From NCBI GenBank assembly GCA_019347675.1, contig JAHWKW010000003.1, positions 1 to 64,000 on the forward strand: DNA of 64,000 nt. Direction: 5' to 3'. Below are positions 15,948 to 24,685 of the stretch, piece after piece; positions within the stretch are counted from its first letter, which is position 1, and each line of letters begins with the position of its first letter. This DNA is from Actinomycetota bacterium. Lineage in GTDB: Bacteria; Actinomycetota; Nitriliruptoria; Nitriliruptorales; JAHWKO01. A model generated the notes under the pieces. The model saw only the letters and a program-made list of their open reading frames with translations. It did not search any database and was not told where the DNA came from. Both the position numbers and the translations under genes were made by a program.

Positions 15948-17264
15948 TCAGGCCGGGCCGCCGATCGTCTCGGGGTCGCGTTCCTCGGTCACCGGCGCCA
16001 CCGCGTCCGGGACCCGGCGGAAGAAGTCCTTGGCGGCCTCGATGCCGCGGACCAGCGGTGCGATGTCGTCCTCGTCGTTGTAGACGTAGAAGCTCGCTCG
16101 TGCGGTGGCTGCCACCCCCAGGTGGCGCATCAGCGGCTTGGCGCAGTGGTGGCCGACCCGCACGCACACCCCCTCATGGTCCAGGACCGTCCCCACGTCG
16201 TGGGCGTGGACGCCGTCGACCAGGAACGAGATCGACCCGCCGCGGTGGTCAACGTTGGCCGGGCCGTGGACGGTGACCCCGTCGACCTGCTGGAGCGCGG
16301 CCAGTGCCGTGCGGGTCAGCTCGACCTCGTGGCGGCGGATCTCCTCGGGATCGAGGTCCAGCAGGTAGTCGACCGCGGCGCCCAGGCCGATGACCTCGGC
16401 GATCGGCATGGTCCCGGCCTCGAACTTGTAGGGCAGGTCGTTCCAGGTGGCGCCCTCCAGCGTGACGTCGCGGATCATCTCGCCGCCGGTGAGGAACGGC
16501 GGCATCGCGTCCAGCAGCTCCGGGCGCGCGATCAGGACACCGACCCCGGTCGGGCCCAGCATCTTGTGCCCGCTGAAGGCCAGGAAGTCCGCCCCGAGTT
16601 CACCGAAGCGCACCGGCAGGTGCGGCACGGATTGGGCGCCGTCCACCAGCACCTTGCATGCCGGATTCGCGGCTCGTGCCTGCCTGGCCAGTGCCGCGAC
16701 CGGGTTGATGGTGGCCAGCACGTTGCTCTGCTGGGTGATCGCCAGGAACGAGACCTTGCCGTCAGCCAGCAGGCCCGGGACGGCGTCCAGGTCCAGGTAG
16801 CCGGCGGCGGTCACCGGGATGAAGCGCAGCTCGAAGCCGACCTCCCGGGACGCCTCCAACCACGGCACCAGGTTGGCGTGATGCTCCATCTGGGTGGCCA
16901 GCAACGCGTCGCCGGGACCCAGCCGGCGCCGCACCCACGAGTAGGCCACCAGGTTGATCGACTCGGTGGTGTTGCGGGTGAAGACGGTCCCCTCGACCGG
17001 GGCGTCGACGAACGCGGCGACCTTCCGCCGGGCGTCCTCGTACGCGTCGGTGGCCTCGGTCGCGATCTGGTACACGCCGCGGGCCACGTTGGCGCGTCGC
17101 TGCTCGTAGTAGGCCGCCATCGCGTCGAGCACGGGCTGGGGGCTCTGGGCGCTGGCGGCGGAGTCGAGGTACACCAGCCGCTTGCCGTGCACCTGGCGGC
17201 GCAACGTCGGGAAGTCCTTCTTGATCCGGTCGACGTCGAAGCGGCCCATCAGCGTCCTTACCAT
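15948..17264 (-). CDS. sufS: SufS cysteine desulfurase
   Basis: SufS is a pyridoxal-phosphate enzyme that takes sulfur from cysteine as a persulfide. The PLP lysine is in LAFSGHKMLGPTGVG, the persulfide Cys in RVGHHCAKPLM, and the N-terminal YLDSAASAQSPQPVLDAM is typical of class II desulfurases. ATG 17264 is chosen because GGAGG lies five bases upstream; ATGs at 17249 and 17276 are alternatives. The product is about 438 residues with a short C-terminal extension (VPDAVAPVTEERDPETIGG) past the usual end. It sits between sufC and sufU. Confidence 0.95.
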   Translation of the reverse strand: MVRTLMGRFDVDRIKKDFPTLRRQVHGKRLVYLDSAASAQSPQPVLDAMAAYYEQRRANVARGVYQIATEATDAYEDARRKVAAFVDAPVEGTVFTRNTTESINLVAYSWVRRRLGPGDALLATQMEHHANLVPWLEASREVGFELRFIPVTAAGYLDLDAVPGLLADGKVSFLAITQQSNVLATINPVAALARQARAANPACKVLVDGAQSVPHLPVRFGELGADFLAFSGHKMLGPTGVGVLIARPELLDAMPPFLTGGEMIRDVTLEGATWNDLPYKFEAGTMPIAEVIGLGAAVDYLLDLDPEEIRRHEVELTRTALAALQQVDGVTVHGPANVDHRGGSISFLVDGVHAHDVGTVLDHEGVCVRVGHHCAKPLMRHLGVAATARASFYVYNDEDDIAPLVRGIEAAKDFFRRVPDAVAPVTEERDPETIGGPA

Positions 17265-17352
17265 CGTTGCCTCCATCGTGCCGCGGACCCCGCGCCCCGC
17301 CCACTCCCGGGCGGGGAAACCCTCCCGACGCGCGGTGTCGGCATGCCCGGCC

Positions 17353-18105
17353 TCACGCCGCGGGGGTCGCCGCCTCGCGGAACTCCTCGTAGCCCTTCTC
17401 CTCGAGCAGGTCGGCGAGCTCCGGGCCACCGGAGCGCACGATCCGCCCATCGAACATCACGTGCACCTCGTCGGCGTGGATGTAGCGCAGGATCCGGGTG
17501 TAGTGGGTGATCAGCAGCACCCCGAGGTCGGGGCCGACCATGCGTTTGACCCCCTCGGCGACGGTCTTCAGCGCGTCGATGTCGAGGCCGGAGTCGGTCT
17601 CGTCGAGGATCGCGACCGCGGGACGGATCAGCGCCATCTGCACGATCTCGAAGCGCTTCTTCTCGCCACCGGAGAAGCCCTCGTTCACGGATCGCTCGAG
17701 GAAGCGCTCGTCCATGTCGAGGTTGGCCATCTCCGTCTTCAGTCGCTGCATGAACTCGCGGACGGGGACGTCCTCGTCGCTCACGGCGTTCAGCGCCATG
17801 CGCAGGAAGTTGGTCAGCGACACGCCGGGGACCTCCACCGGGTACTGCATCGCCAGGAACAGCCCCGCCTGGGCCCGCTCGTCGGGGTTCATGGCCAGCA
17901 CATCGCGCCCGTCGAGGGTCACCGACCCGCCGGTCACCGCGTAGGCAGGGTGGCCGGCGATCGCGTACGCCAGAGTGGATTTCCCGGATCCGTTGGGACC
18001 CATCAGGGCGTAGGTGCGACCCTGCTCGATGTCGAGGGTCACGCCTTTGAGGATCTCCTTGCCGTCGACCTCGACGGTGAGGTCGCGGATCTCGAGGAAT
18101 GCCAT
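17353..18105 (-). CDS. sufC: SufC ATPase of the SufBCD scaffold
   Basis: The 250-residue ABC ATPase has a Walker A (LMGPNGSGKSTLAYAIAGHP), a Q-loop (LFLAMQYPVEVPGVSL), the signature NEGFSGGEKKRFEIVQMALI and Walker B plus D-loop in AILDETDSGLDIDALK. The Suf-specific signature with SGGEKKR separates it from transport ATPases. ATP binding by SufC reshapes SufB-SufD for cluster building. The ATG at 18105 gives the standard length. About 75 untranslated bases separate it from the Rieske gene and about 88 from sufS, the widest gaps in this operon. Confidence 0.96.
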   Translation of the reverse strand: MAFLEIRDLTVEVDGKEILKGVTLDIEQGRTYALMGPNGSGKSTLAYAIAGHPAYAVTGGSVTLDGRDVLAMNPDERAQAGLFLAMQYPVEVPGVSLTNFLRMALNAVSDEDVPVREFMQRLKTEMANLDMDERFLERSVNEGFSGGEKKRFEIVQMALIRPAVAILDETDSGLDIDALKTVAEGVKRMVGPDLGVLLITHYTRILRYIHADEVHVMFDGRIVRSGGPELADLLEEKGYEEFREAATPAA

Positions 18106-18179
18106 CTTTTGTCGTCTCCTTGAAGTCTGTTGAGGGTCTCCGGTGTGGTGACCGGCCGAACCGTGCCGGCCGCTGGTCT

Positions 18180-18524
18180 CTAGTGGTCGGGGATCGGTGC
18201 GTCGTTCAGCTGCTGGTCGATGTCGACCAGGACGTCGTCGCCGTCGACCTTCGCCGCGAAGATCGGGATGGGTTCGGTCGCGGGGAGGGTCTCGGCCTCG
18301 CCGGTCTCCAGGTCGAACGTCGAGCCGTGCAGGGCGCACTCGATCGAGCAGCCCCACACCAGCCCCTCGTGCAGGGGATAGTCCTGGTGCGAGCACACGT
18401 CGTAGGCGGCCCGCACCGAACCGTCGTCGCAGGCAACCACGCAGATCGGGTGACCGTCGAGCTTGACCTGCAGCCCCGTCCCGGGGATGAGGTCGTCACG
18501 GGTGGCGACCTTCTCGAACACCAC
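18180..18524 (-). CDS. Rieske-type [2Fe-2S] ferredoxin inside the suf operon
   Basis: The 114-residue soluble protein carries the Rieske pair of motifs: DVCSHQDYPLHEG (C-x-H) and IECALHGSTFDLETG (C-x2-H), so a [2Fe-2S] cluster with two Cys and two His is expected. It resembles the small subunit ferredoxins of dioxygenases and NirD. The GTG start overlaps the sufD stop by one base, so it is made with the suf proteins. It could deliver electrons for cluster assembly or repair; that role is inference from position only. Confidence 0.92.
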   Translation of the reverse strand: MVFEKVATRDDLIPGTGLQVKLDGHPICVVACDDGSVRAAYDVCSHQDYPLHEGLVWGCSIECALHGSTFDLETGEAETLPATEPIPIFAAKVDGDDVLVDIDQQLNDAPIPDH

Positions 18525-19912
18525 TACGCCGCACCTCGCTCGTTGGCTGCCACGCCGCGGCCTCGGCCGCGGCGGGCGATCGCCGTCAGGTCGGCGCGGT
18601 CGACCTCGGCCTCGATGTGCTGCAGCGTCCGTGCCTGCACCGCCGGCAGCGCGATGCGATCGAGCACCTCGGCGAAGAAGCCGAACACCACCAGGCGCAG
18701 AGCGTCGGCGGCGCTGATCCCCCGCGACTCGAGGTAGAACAGCTGCTCCTCATCGATCTGGCCGGTGGCCGAACCGTGCCCGGCCGTGACCTCCGCGCAC
18801 TCGATCTCCAGGAACGGGGTGGAATCGGCCTTGGCGCCTTCGGACAGGATCAGGCTCTTGTTCACCTCGTTGGACGCGCTCCCGATCGCGTCACGGTGGA
18901 CGAAGATGTGTCCGCGGAACACGGTGCGGCTGCGGCCCTGCAGCGCCCCCTTGTACAGCACCTCCGAGGAGGCGTGGCCGGCGACGTGCGCGATGAACGG
19001 ATGGTGCTCGAAGTGCTGTCCTTCGTCGGAGAAGTAGATCCCGAGCGGCTCGATCCGCGACCCCGCGCCGACCAGGTGGACCTCGGGGCGCAGACGGACG
19101 GTGTCCCCACCGATGGTGACGGTGAGGTGGCGGAGCTGGGCGTCACGGTGGAGCGCCGCGGCGTGCACGACCAGATGGCCGACCCGTCCCTGCCAGTCCT
19201 GGATCGTCACCAGATCCAGGTGGGCACCGTCACCGACGACCACCTCCGCGACCTCGTCGACCGTTGTTGGGGTGTCCAGATCAGCTGATACGTGCTCGAC
19301 GTACAGCTCGGCTCGGCTGTGGCGATCGGCGATGACCAGCAGGCGCGGCAGGTGCGCGCCGGACTGCGCCGCCTGGATCGAGATACCGATCGGTTCGGCG
19401 AGCTCCACCTCCGGCGGGATGTACACGAACACGCCAGCCGTCCACGCGGCGTCGTTGGTCGTCACCGTGCGGTCGTGGTCGGCGGTCAGCGAGCCGAGGT
19501 GCTGACCGACCAGGTCCTCGTGTGTGGTCGCGGCGGTGGCGAGGTCGGTGATGACCACGCCGAGCGCCTCGGCGTCGGAACAACCCATGACCGTCACCCG
19601 GCCATCGCGGAGCTCGACACGTCCGGCCAGGTCAACGTCGTCCAGGAGCGGCGACGGGACCGGCGCGGCCAGCTCCCCGTCGCCTGTGACGATCGGGACG
19701 TCGACGGCGAAGCGGGTGAACGGCGTGTCGCGCCACAGCTCCTCGCCGCGGAGCTGCGGCCATCGCTGGTCGACCCATGTCTTGAACGCCTCCAGGCGGC
19801 GGTCGCGGAGCCATCCGGGCTCGCCGGCCGCGTCGGCGCGACCAGCGAGGAACTCCTCGGTGAGGGCCTCGAGCGTGGTCCCCACTCGAGCGCCCGAGGT
19901 CGCGGAGGTCAT
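18524..19912 (-). CDS. sufD: SufD scaffold protein
   Basis: SufD pairs with SufB and SufC in the Fe-S scaffold. The 462-residue protein shows the SufB/D beta-helix with [49 protein letters not shown], and the C-terminal helix-rich end [20 protein letters not shown]. SufD is more divergent than SufB, as usual. The C-terminus adds about 20 Arg/Gly-rich residues ([15 protein letters not shown]). It overlaps sufB by four bases at the start and the Rieske gene by one base at the end. Confidence 0.95.
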   Translation of the reverse strand: MTSATSGARVGTTLEALTEEFLAGRADAAGEPGWLRDRRLEAFKTWVDQRWPQLRGEELWRDTPFTRFAVDVPIVTGDGELAAPVPSPLLDDVDLAGRVELRDGRVTVMGCSDAEALGVVITDLATAATTHEDLVGQHLGSLTADHDRTVTTNDAAWTAGVFVYIPPEVELAEPIGISIQAAQSGAHLPRLLVIADRHSRAELYVEHVSADLDTPTTVDEVAEVVVGDGAHLDLVTIQDWQGRVGHLVVHAAALHRDAQLRHLTVTIGGDTVRLRPEVHLVGAGSRIEPLGIYFSDEGQHFEHHPFIAHVAGHASSEVLYKGALQGRSRTVFRGHIFVHRDAIGSASNEVNKSLILSEGAKADSTPFLEIECAEVTAGHGSATGQIDEEQLFYLESRGISAADALRLVVFGFFAEVLDRIALPAVQARTLQHIEAEVDRADLTAIARRGRGRGVAANERGAA

Positions 19913-21357
19913 CCGATCGCGCCCTCCATCTCCAGGGCGATCAACCGGTTGAGCTCGACCGCGTACTCCATCGGCAGCTCCGAGGCGATGTCGGACACGA
20001 ACCCGCGGACGATCATCGTCTTGGCTTCGTCCTCGGAGACGCCCCGGCTCATCAGGTAGAACAGCTGGTCGTCACCGATCTTGGACACGGTCGCCTCGTG
20101 CTCGATGCGGGCGTCGTCGGCCTCGATCTCCATGTACGGGTAGGTGTCGCTCCGCGAGTGGGTGTCCAGCAGCAGCGCGTCGCACTGCACGTTGGACCCG
20201 CAGCGCTTGGCCTGCGGTTCGATGTGGACCAGCCCGCGGTAGGACGTGCGCCCCTGACCCTTCGAGATGGACTTGGAGATGATCCGCGACGACGTGTCGG
20301 ACGCGTGGTGGACCATCTTCGCACCGGCGTCCTGGTGCTGACCGTCCGCGGCGTACGCCACCGACAGGACCTCACCCTGCGCGCCGCGGCCCATCAGCCA
20401 CACCGCCGGGTACTTCATGGTCAGCTTCGAGCCGATGTTCGCGTCGATCCACTCCATGCGGGCGTCCTCGTAGGCAGCGGCTCGCTTGGTCACGAGGTTG
20501 TAGACGTTGTTCGACCAGTTCTGGATCGTGGTGTACCGCACCTGCGCGCCGGGCTTGACGATGATCTCGACCACCGCCGAGTGCAGCGAGTCACGCGAGT
20601 ACACCGGAGCCGTGCAGCCCTCGACGTAGTGCACGTACGAGCCTGGCTCGGCGATGATCAGCGTCCGCTCGAACTGGCCCATGGACTCCTTGTTGATGCG
20701 GAAGTAGGCCTGCAGCGGGATGTCGACCTTGACGCCCTCGGGGATCCAGATGAACGACCCGCCCGACCACACCGCGGTGTTCAGCGCGGCGAACTTGTTG
20801 TCGTTGGGCGGGATCACCGTCGCGTAGTGCTCCTTGAAGAGATCCTCGTGCTGCTTCAAGGCGGTGTCGGTGTCGAGGAAGAGCACGCCCTGGCTCTCGA
20901 GGTCCTCGCGGACCTTGTGGTAGACGACCTCGCTCTCGTACTGGGCGGCCACGCCAGCGATCAGCCGCTGCTTCTCTGCCTCGGGGATGCCGAGCTTGTC
21001 GTAGGTGTTCTTGATGTCCTCGGGGAGCTCGTCCCACGACGTGGCCTGCTTCTCCGTCGCACGGACGAAGTAGTAGATGTCGTCGAAGTGGATCCCGGAC
21101 AGGTCACCGCCCCACGACGGCATGGGCCGTCGGGTGAACGCCTGGTAAGCGCGCATCCGCAGGTCGCGCATCCACTTGGGCTCGTCCTTGAGGAACGAGA
21201 TCTCCTCGACGACCTCGGCGGACAGCCCGCGCTTGGGCTCGAACACGTAGTTGTCTGGATCGTGCCAGCCGAACTTGTAACGGCTGAGCTCGTCGGCGAC
21301 CTGCTGCTGCTGTGTGCGGGGCGCGGTCAGCCCGATCTCTGCGGCGGTCTTCGCCAC
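19909..21357 (-). CDS. sufB: SufB scaffold protein
   Basis: SufB is the core Fe-S scaffold. The 482-residue sequence is highly conserved: [58 protein letters not shown] with the family-conserved Cys, and [19 protein letters not shown]; the C-terminal part contains [18 protein letters not shown] 21357 has a GAGGAGGA ribosome site. It is the first structural gene after the regulator sufR, 69 bases from its stop. No intein is present, unlike SufB of some mycobacteria. Confidence 0.97.
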   Translation of the reverse strand: MAKTAAEIGLTAPRTQQQQVADELSRYKFGWHDPDNYVFEPKRGLSAEVVEEISFLKDEPKWMRDLRMRAYQAFTRRPMPSWGGDLSGIHFDDIYYFVRATEKQATSWDELPEDIKNTYDKLGIPEAEKQRLIAGVAAQYESEVVYHKVREDLESQGVLFLDTDTALKQHEDLFKEHYATVIPPNDNKFAALNTAVWSGGSFIWIPEGVKVDIPLQAYFRINKESMGQFERTLIIAEPGSYVHYVEGCTAPVYSRDSLHSAVVEIIVKPGAQVRYTTIQNWSNNVYNLVTKRAAAYEDARMEWIDANIGSKLTMKYPAVWLMGRGAQGEVLSVAYAADGQHQDAGAKMVHHASDTSSRIISKSISKGQGRTSYRGLVHIEPQAKRCGSNVQCDALLLDTHSRSDTYPYMEIEADDARIEHEATVSKIGDDQLFYLMSRGVSEDEAKTMIVRGFVSDIASELPMEYAVELNRLIALEMEGAIG

Positions 21358-21426
21358 GGTGGTCCTCCTCGGTGGTGTTCAGGTCTGTTCGGTGTTCCGG
21401 GTCGGTTGTTGTGCGCAGCTGTCGTC

Positions 21427-22119
21427 TCAGCAGCCGCAGTTGGCCGTGATGGTGCAGACGCAGGCGTTGGCGCCGCTCGCCAGCGTCTCGCGGCGCGAGA
21501 TCCGCACATCGCCCAGGACGCGCCGGAACGTCGCGGCCTCATGGGCGCACATTTCCGGGTTGTCCTTGGCGACGTCGAAGATGGCGCAGTGGCTCTGGGT
21601 CAGCTCGAACCCGTCTCCGTCGCTCGTGACGCTGGCCTCGTAGCCGGCTTCGTTGAGCGCGTCGACCAACTGATCGAGCCGCCCTGCCAGGTCGTCCGCG
21701 TCGACCGCGCGGGCGTACGCCTCGGTCTGGCGATCCTGCCGCCAGCGCAGGAACGCCTGCAACCCGGCCCGGCCCTGCTGGTCCGCGATGAAGGCCAGCA
21801 GGTCCTCGACCATCTCGGCGTACCGATGCGGGAAGAGCTCCTCCCCCCGCTCGGTGAGCCGGTACCGGGCGACGGGGCGGCCGCGTTCCTGGCGAACCGT
21901 CCGCTCGGTGATCATCCCCTCGCTGTGCAGCATCGCCAGATGCTTGCGAACCGCGACGTCGGAGATGCCGAGCGCGTCCGCCAGTTCGGGGGCGCTCCGC
22001 TCGCCCTCTCCCTTCAAGGTCCGCACGATGGTCGCCCGGGTCTCGCCGAGCAGTGCGGCGAGCGATCGCGACAGGGTCCGCGTCTCCGGGCCCTGCGCGT
22101 TCGTCGCCGCGCGCTCCAT
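21427..22119 (-). CDS. sufR: SufR, Fe-S-dependent repressor of the suf operon
   Basis: The 230-residue regulator has an N-terminal winged helix-turn-helix (TRATIVRTLKGEGERSAPEL, DVAVRKHLAMLHSEGMITER, RGRPVARYRLTERGEELF) and a C-terminal sensor with many Cys: QSHCAIFDVAKDNPEMCAHE and ACVCTITANCGC. SufR binds an Fe-S cluster and represses suf when clusters are plentiful. ATG 22119 gives the standard length; a TTG at 22170 in frame is less likely because it overlaps the repeat array. It begins the operon and is expected to act on the repeats just upstream. Confidence 0.93.
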   Translation of the reverse strand: MERAATNAQGPETRTLSRSLAALLGETRATIVRTLKGEGERSAPELADALGISDVAVRKHLAMLHSEGMITERTVRQERGRPVARYRLTERGEELFPHRYAEMVEDLLAFIADQQGRAGLQAFLRWRQDRQTEAYARAVDADDLAGRLDQLVDALNEAGYEASVTSDGDGFELTQSHCAIFDVAKDNPEMCAHEAATFRRVLGDVRISRRETLASGANACVCTITANCGC

Positions 22120-22163
22120 CGTGTGGTCCCCTGCCTCGAGCTTGTCGACCGCAGACTCAGTGC

Positions 22164-22221
22164 TTCTCAACGTCAGTGCTTCTCAACGTCAGTGCGCTTC
22201 TCAACGTCAGAGTTTCTCAAC
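22164..22221 (-). promoter_or_regulatory. Four direct repeats upstream of sufR, probable operator array
   Basis: The octamer TTCTCAAC (GTTGAGAA in the operon direction) occurs at 22164, 22180, 22198 and 22214, spaced 16, 18 and 16 bases. The first three copies extend to TTCTCAACGTCAG. The array lies between a possible -10 (TAATAT at 22239-22234, minus strand) and the sufR start, an ideal place for repression. The spacing of about one and a half turns suggests repeated binding of a regulator, most simply SufR itself. Confidence 0.6.
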
Positions 22222-22233
22222 TTCCTGGTTATG

Positions 22234-22239
22234 ATATTA
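22234..22239 (-). promoter_or_regulatory. Possible -10 element of the suf operon
   Basis: TAATAT on the minus strand is the best -10-like hexamer in an unusually AT-rich spot, 13 bases before the first repeat of the array. It would give a leader of about 105 bases that contains all four repeats. No convincing -35 was found. Confidence 0.35.
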
Positions 22240-22550
22240 CGCGCGGCGCACGACGCCCGCAACGGCCGCCCCGAGCGTCCGTCCCGAGCGTTCGCATGGC
22301 GCTGCTGGGGTTGCGCTCGCCGAAGACCCTGCGCCGTGGCAGGGCCATGCTCGGCCGGTCATGCGGCGCGGAAACGGCCCGCCGTCGGGTCACCCGGGGC
22401 CTGCGCCGTTCAAGGCACGGGGCTGGTCGGGCGGCTCCCTGGTCTTCCGCGCGACTCGGCGGACGTGCCGCCGCCCTAAAGCCGTCACGCAGCGTAACCG
22501 AACACTGCGGGGGGAGAACGTGGTCCCCGACCCGGCCATCGGAGGATGCC
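22240..22550 (+). other. Divergent intergenic region, no recognised gene
   Basis: Between the suf promoter area and the small gene at 22551 lie about 310 bases. Open frames on both strands lack ribosome sites or known motifs. A TAACCG hexamer near 22495 could be part of a rightward promoter for the small gene. Confidence 0.35.
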
Positions 22551-22778
22551 GTGGCACAGACGAAGGTCGCGGGCACACAGCCTGTGGGCACGGGGTCGCG
22601 CTGGCAGGGCGACGGACCGACGCGCGACGACGGTGGCCTGGTGCCGGTCGTCGACCGGCGCCGCGACGTGGTGCGTCGGCTGCTCGAGCGGGGCGTCGCA
22701 GTCCACGCCTTGCAGGTGCTGCTCCCGGGCTGGGACGACGAGATCAGGGCGGCGGTGGGCGACGGCGACAGGTCGTGA
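22551..22778 (+). CDS. Small hypothetical protein
   Basis: GTG 22551 follows GGAGGA with a four-base gap, a convincing start. The 75-residue product has a flexible Gly/Thr/Gln-rich first half and a second half with a regular helix pattern (VVDRRRDVVRRLLERGVAVH, LQVLLPGWDDEIRAAV). I recognise no family. The helix with alternating Arg and Leu could mediate protein contact. It lies alone, divergent from suf and 105 bases before the deacetylase gene. Confidence 0.5.
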   Translation: MAQTKVAGTQPVGTGSRWQGDGPTRDDGGLVPVVDRRRDVVRRLLERGVAVHALQVLLPGWDDEIRAAVGDGDRS

Positions 22779-22869
22779 CATCGATGTCGACCCCCACCTC
22801 GCTCGTGGCCCGGCAGGTCGCAGTCCTCGACCACTCCCCCACTCCGGCCGAGGCTGCGCGTCGCCTGCC

Positions 22870-22875
22870 TAGAGT
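22870..22875 (+). promoter_or_regulatory. -10 element for a leaderless deacetylase transcript
   Basis: TAGAGT ends eight bases before GTG 22884, leaving no room for a ribosome site, so transcription probably begins at the start codon. The TANNNT shape and this distance recur at several other genes in the window. Confidence 0.45.
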
Positions 22876-22883
22876 TGGCCCTC

Positions 22884-23669
22884 GTGAGGGTGGATCTGCG
22901 GCGGCTGACGGCGCGGCTCGCGCCGCTCGTGCCTGACGCCGTTCTCGATCGCGTGCTCGAGTTGCGGTCGCGGCTCGGTGAGGGGCCTGTGATCGGGCTG
23001 CCGCGCTTCGACCGGGTCCTGGTGGTGGCGCCCCATCCCGACGACGAAACGCTGCTGTGCGGTGGGACGGTGTCGGCGCTGGCAGACCGGGGGGCCGACG
23101 TGCGGGTCGTCGTGGCCACCGACGGCACGGCGTCGCGGGTGCCGCTGGCCCCCGGCGAGCTGGCCCGGCGCCGCCGCGAGGAGACCCGACAGGCGTGCGC
23201 GACCCTCGGCGTCGGCGACCCGGTGTTCGTCGGCCTGCGCGACGGAGACCTCACCGCCCAGGTCGGGGCGCTGACCGATGCCGTGCAGGACCAGCTGGAG
23301 GCGTTCGCCCCGCACCTGGTCCTGGTCCCGTGGTTCGGCGACGCCCACCCTGATCACCGCGCGTGCAGTGCCGCCCTGGTGCGCACCACTCCCCTCGACG
23401 AGGTCGAGGTCTGGGGCGGCGAGGTGTGGATGCCCGCACCGATCAACCGGCTGGTGGACGTGTCGGAGACGATCGAGCGGAAGCGCGCGGCGCTGGCGGC
23501 TCATGCCACCGCGCAGCAGGCGTTCGACCTGGAGGCGATGCTGGCGCTGAACCGCTACCGCAGCGTGCACGGCCTGCGAGGCCGCGGGTTCGCCGAGGGG
23601 TACCTGGCCGCCCCGTTCCCCGACTACGCACGCTGGACGACCCACGCGCTCGAGTCCGACGCTCGATGA
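22884..23669 (+). CDS. PIG-L/LmbE-family N-acetyl-sugar deacetylase
   Basis: The family removes N-acetyl groups from sugars such as GlcNAc-inositol or glycolipids using zinc. Motif one, VVAPHPDDETLLCGG, gives the zinc ligands His and Asp plus the catalytic Asp; the third ligand region is FGDAHPDHRACSAALV. The length of 261 residues is usual. MshB of mycothiol synthesis belongs here, but so do many exopolysaccharide and antibiotic enzymes, so no exact substrate is claimed. The stop overlaps the start of a GNAT acetyltransferase (ATGA), implying that the two act on the same compound. Confidence 0.88.
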   Translation: MRVDLRRLTARLAPLVPDAVLDRVLELRSRLGEGPVIGLPRFDRVLVVAPHPDDETLLCGGTVSALADRGADVRVVVATDGTASRVPLAPGELARRRREETRQACATLGVGDPVFVGLRDGDLTAQVGALTDAVQDQLEAFAPHLVLVPWFGDAHPDHRACSAALVRTTPLDEVEVWGGEVWMPAPINRLVDVSETIERKRAALAAHATAQQAFDLEAMLALNRYRSVHGLRGRGFAEGYLAAPFPDYARWTTHALESDAR

Positions 23670-24685
23670 GCGAGCGACGGCTGCGTCGGGCCGGCCCCCG
23701 AGACACCGATGCGCTGGCGGCCCTGTTCGACACGGTGTTCCCCGACAACCCCAAGGCGGACCCGGCCGTGCTGCGCTGGCAATTCTGGGACAACCCGTTC
23801 GGCCGGGCGGCGTCGTGGGTGTTCGACGACGATGGGGAGCTGGTCTGCCACTTCGCGGTCCTGCCGGTCCCCGCCCGGCTCGACGCACGCCCCATCACCG
23901 CCGCCAAGCCGGCTGACGCGGCGACGCTGCCCGCCTACCGCGGGCAGGGCCTGATGGGGCGGGCCGCGAACGCGGTGTTCACCGAGTGCGCCGAACGCGG
24001 GATCCCGGTCACCCTGTGCCTGCCCAACCGGCTGGCCCGCGGTGCGCTCAGCAAGATCGGGATGGTCGAGGTGGCGCCGGTCCGGGCCTACGTCGCGGCG
24101 CTGGACGACACGTGGCTGGCCGAACGGTTCGGGTTGCCCCGGCCGCTGGCTCGCCTGGTCCGCCGGGCGGTGTTCCGCCTTCCCGACGTGGGACGAGCCC
24201 GCGAGGTCGAGCAGCCGCCCGACCAGCTCGACGCGCTGTGGGCGGCCACGGCCGAACAGGTGCCCAACGGCGTCGTGCACGATGCTGCGTGGTGGCGGTG
24301 GCGGTACGTCGAGCGCCCCGGCGGTGACTACCGCTTCTTCGCGGTCCGCGACGCCGGTCGCCTGCTCGCCGCCGCCGCCACCACGACGCGGGAGGCGTTC
24401 GGGGGGCGGTTCGTGCATCTGCTCGACCTCCAGGCCGTTCACGCCGGGGCCGGCCGGCAGGTGGTCGGTGCGGCCCTGGCCGGCACGGATGCGGTCGGTG
24501 TGGCCACCGTCGCCCTCCCCGGGACACGCATCGCCGGGCTCGTCCGGTCGGCGGGGCTCCGCCTGCTCCCCCGCCGGCTCGAGCCGGCGGAGCAGATCCT
24601 CGGCCTGTTCCACAACGACCCGTCGCTGGGCGACCTCACCGACCGCCAGTGGTCGGTGGCGTGGACCGATCTCGACCACCTGTGA
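23666..24685 (+). CDS. GNAT-family N-acyltransferase
   Basis: The 339-residue protein begins ERRLRRAGPRDTDALAALFD, has the acetyl-CoA loop AYRGQGLMGRAANAVFTECA near residue 90, and a second half with WWRWRYVERPGGDYRFFAVR. This W-x-W-R-Y-x-x-x-P motif is typical of large GNATs found in glycan and secondary-metabolite clusters. It overlaps the deacetylase gene by four bases. Together they could deacetylate and re-acylate an amino sugar. Its last 50 bases overlap the convergent MATE gene. Confidence 0.85.
   Translation: MSERRLRRAGPRDTDALAALFDTVFPDNPKADPAVLRWQFWDNPFGRAASWVFDDDGELVCHFAVLPVPARLDARPITAAKPADAATLPAYRGQGLMGRAANAVFTECAERGIPVTLCLPNRLARGALSKIGMVEVAPVRAYVAALDDTWLAERFGLPRPLARLVRRAVFRLPDVGRAREVEQPPDQLDALWAATAEQVPNGVVHDAAWWRWRYVERPGGDYRFFAVRDAGRLLAAAATTTREAFGGRFVHLLDLQAVHAGAGRQVVGAALAGTDAVGVATVALPGTRIAGLVRSAGLRLLPRRLEPAEQILGLFHNDPSLGDLTDRQWSVAWTDLDHL

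Noticed and set aside
22164-22221. Possible CRISPR-like repeat array
   Set aside because: Repeats are only 8-13 bases, with 3-10 bases between, and there are no cas genes; it fits an operator array.
20098-22479. 793-codon plus-strand frame opposite sufB and sufR
   Set aside because: Same reason: SufB and SufR motifs are unambiguous on the minus strand.
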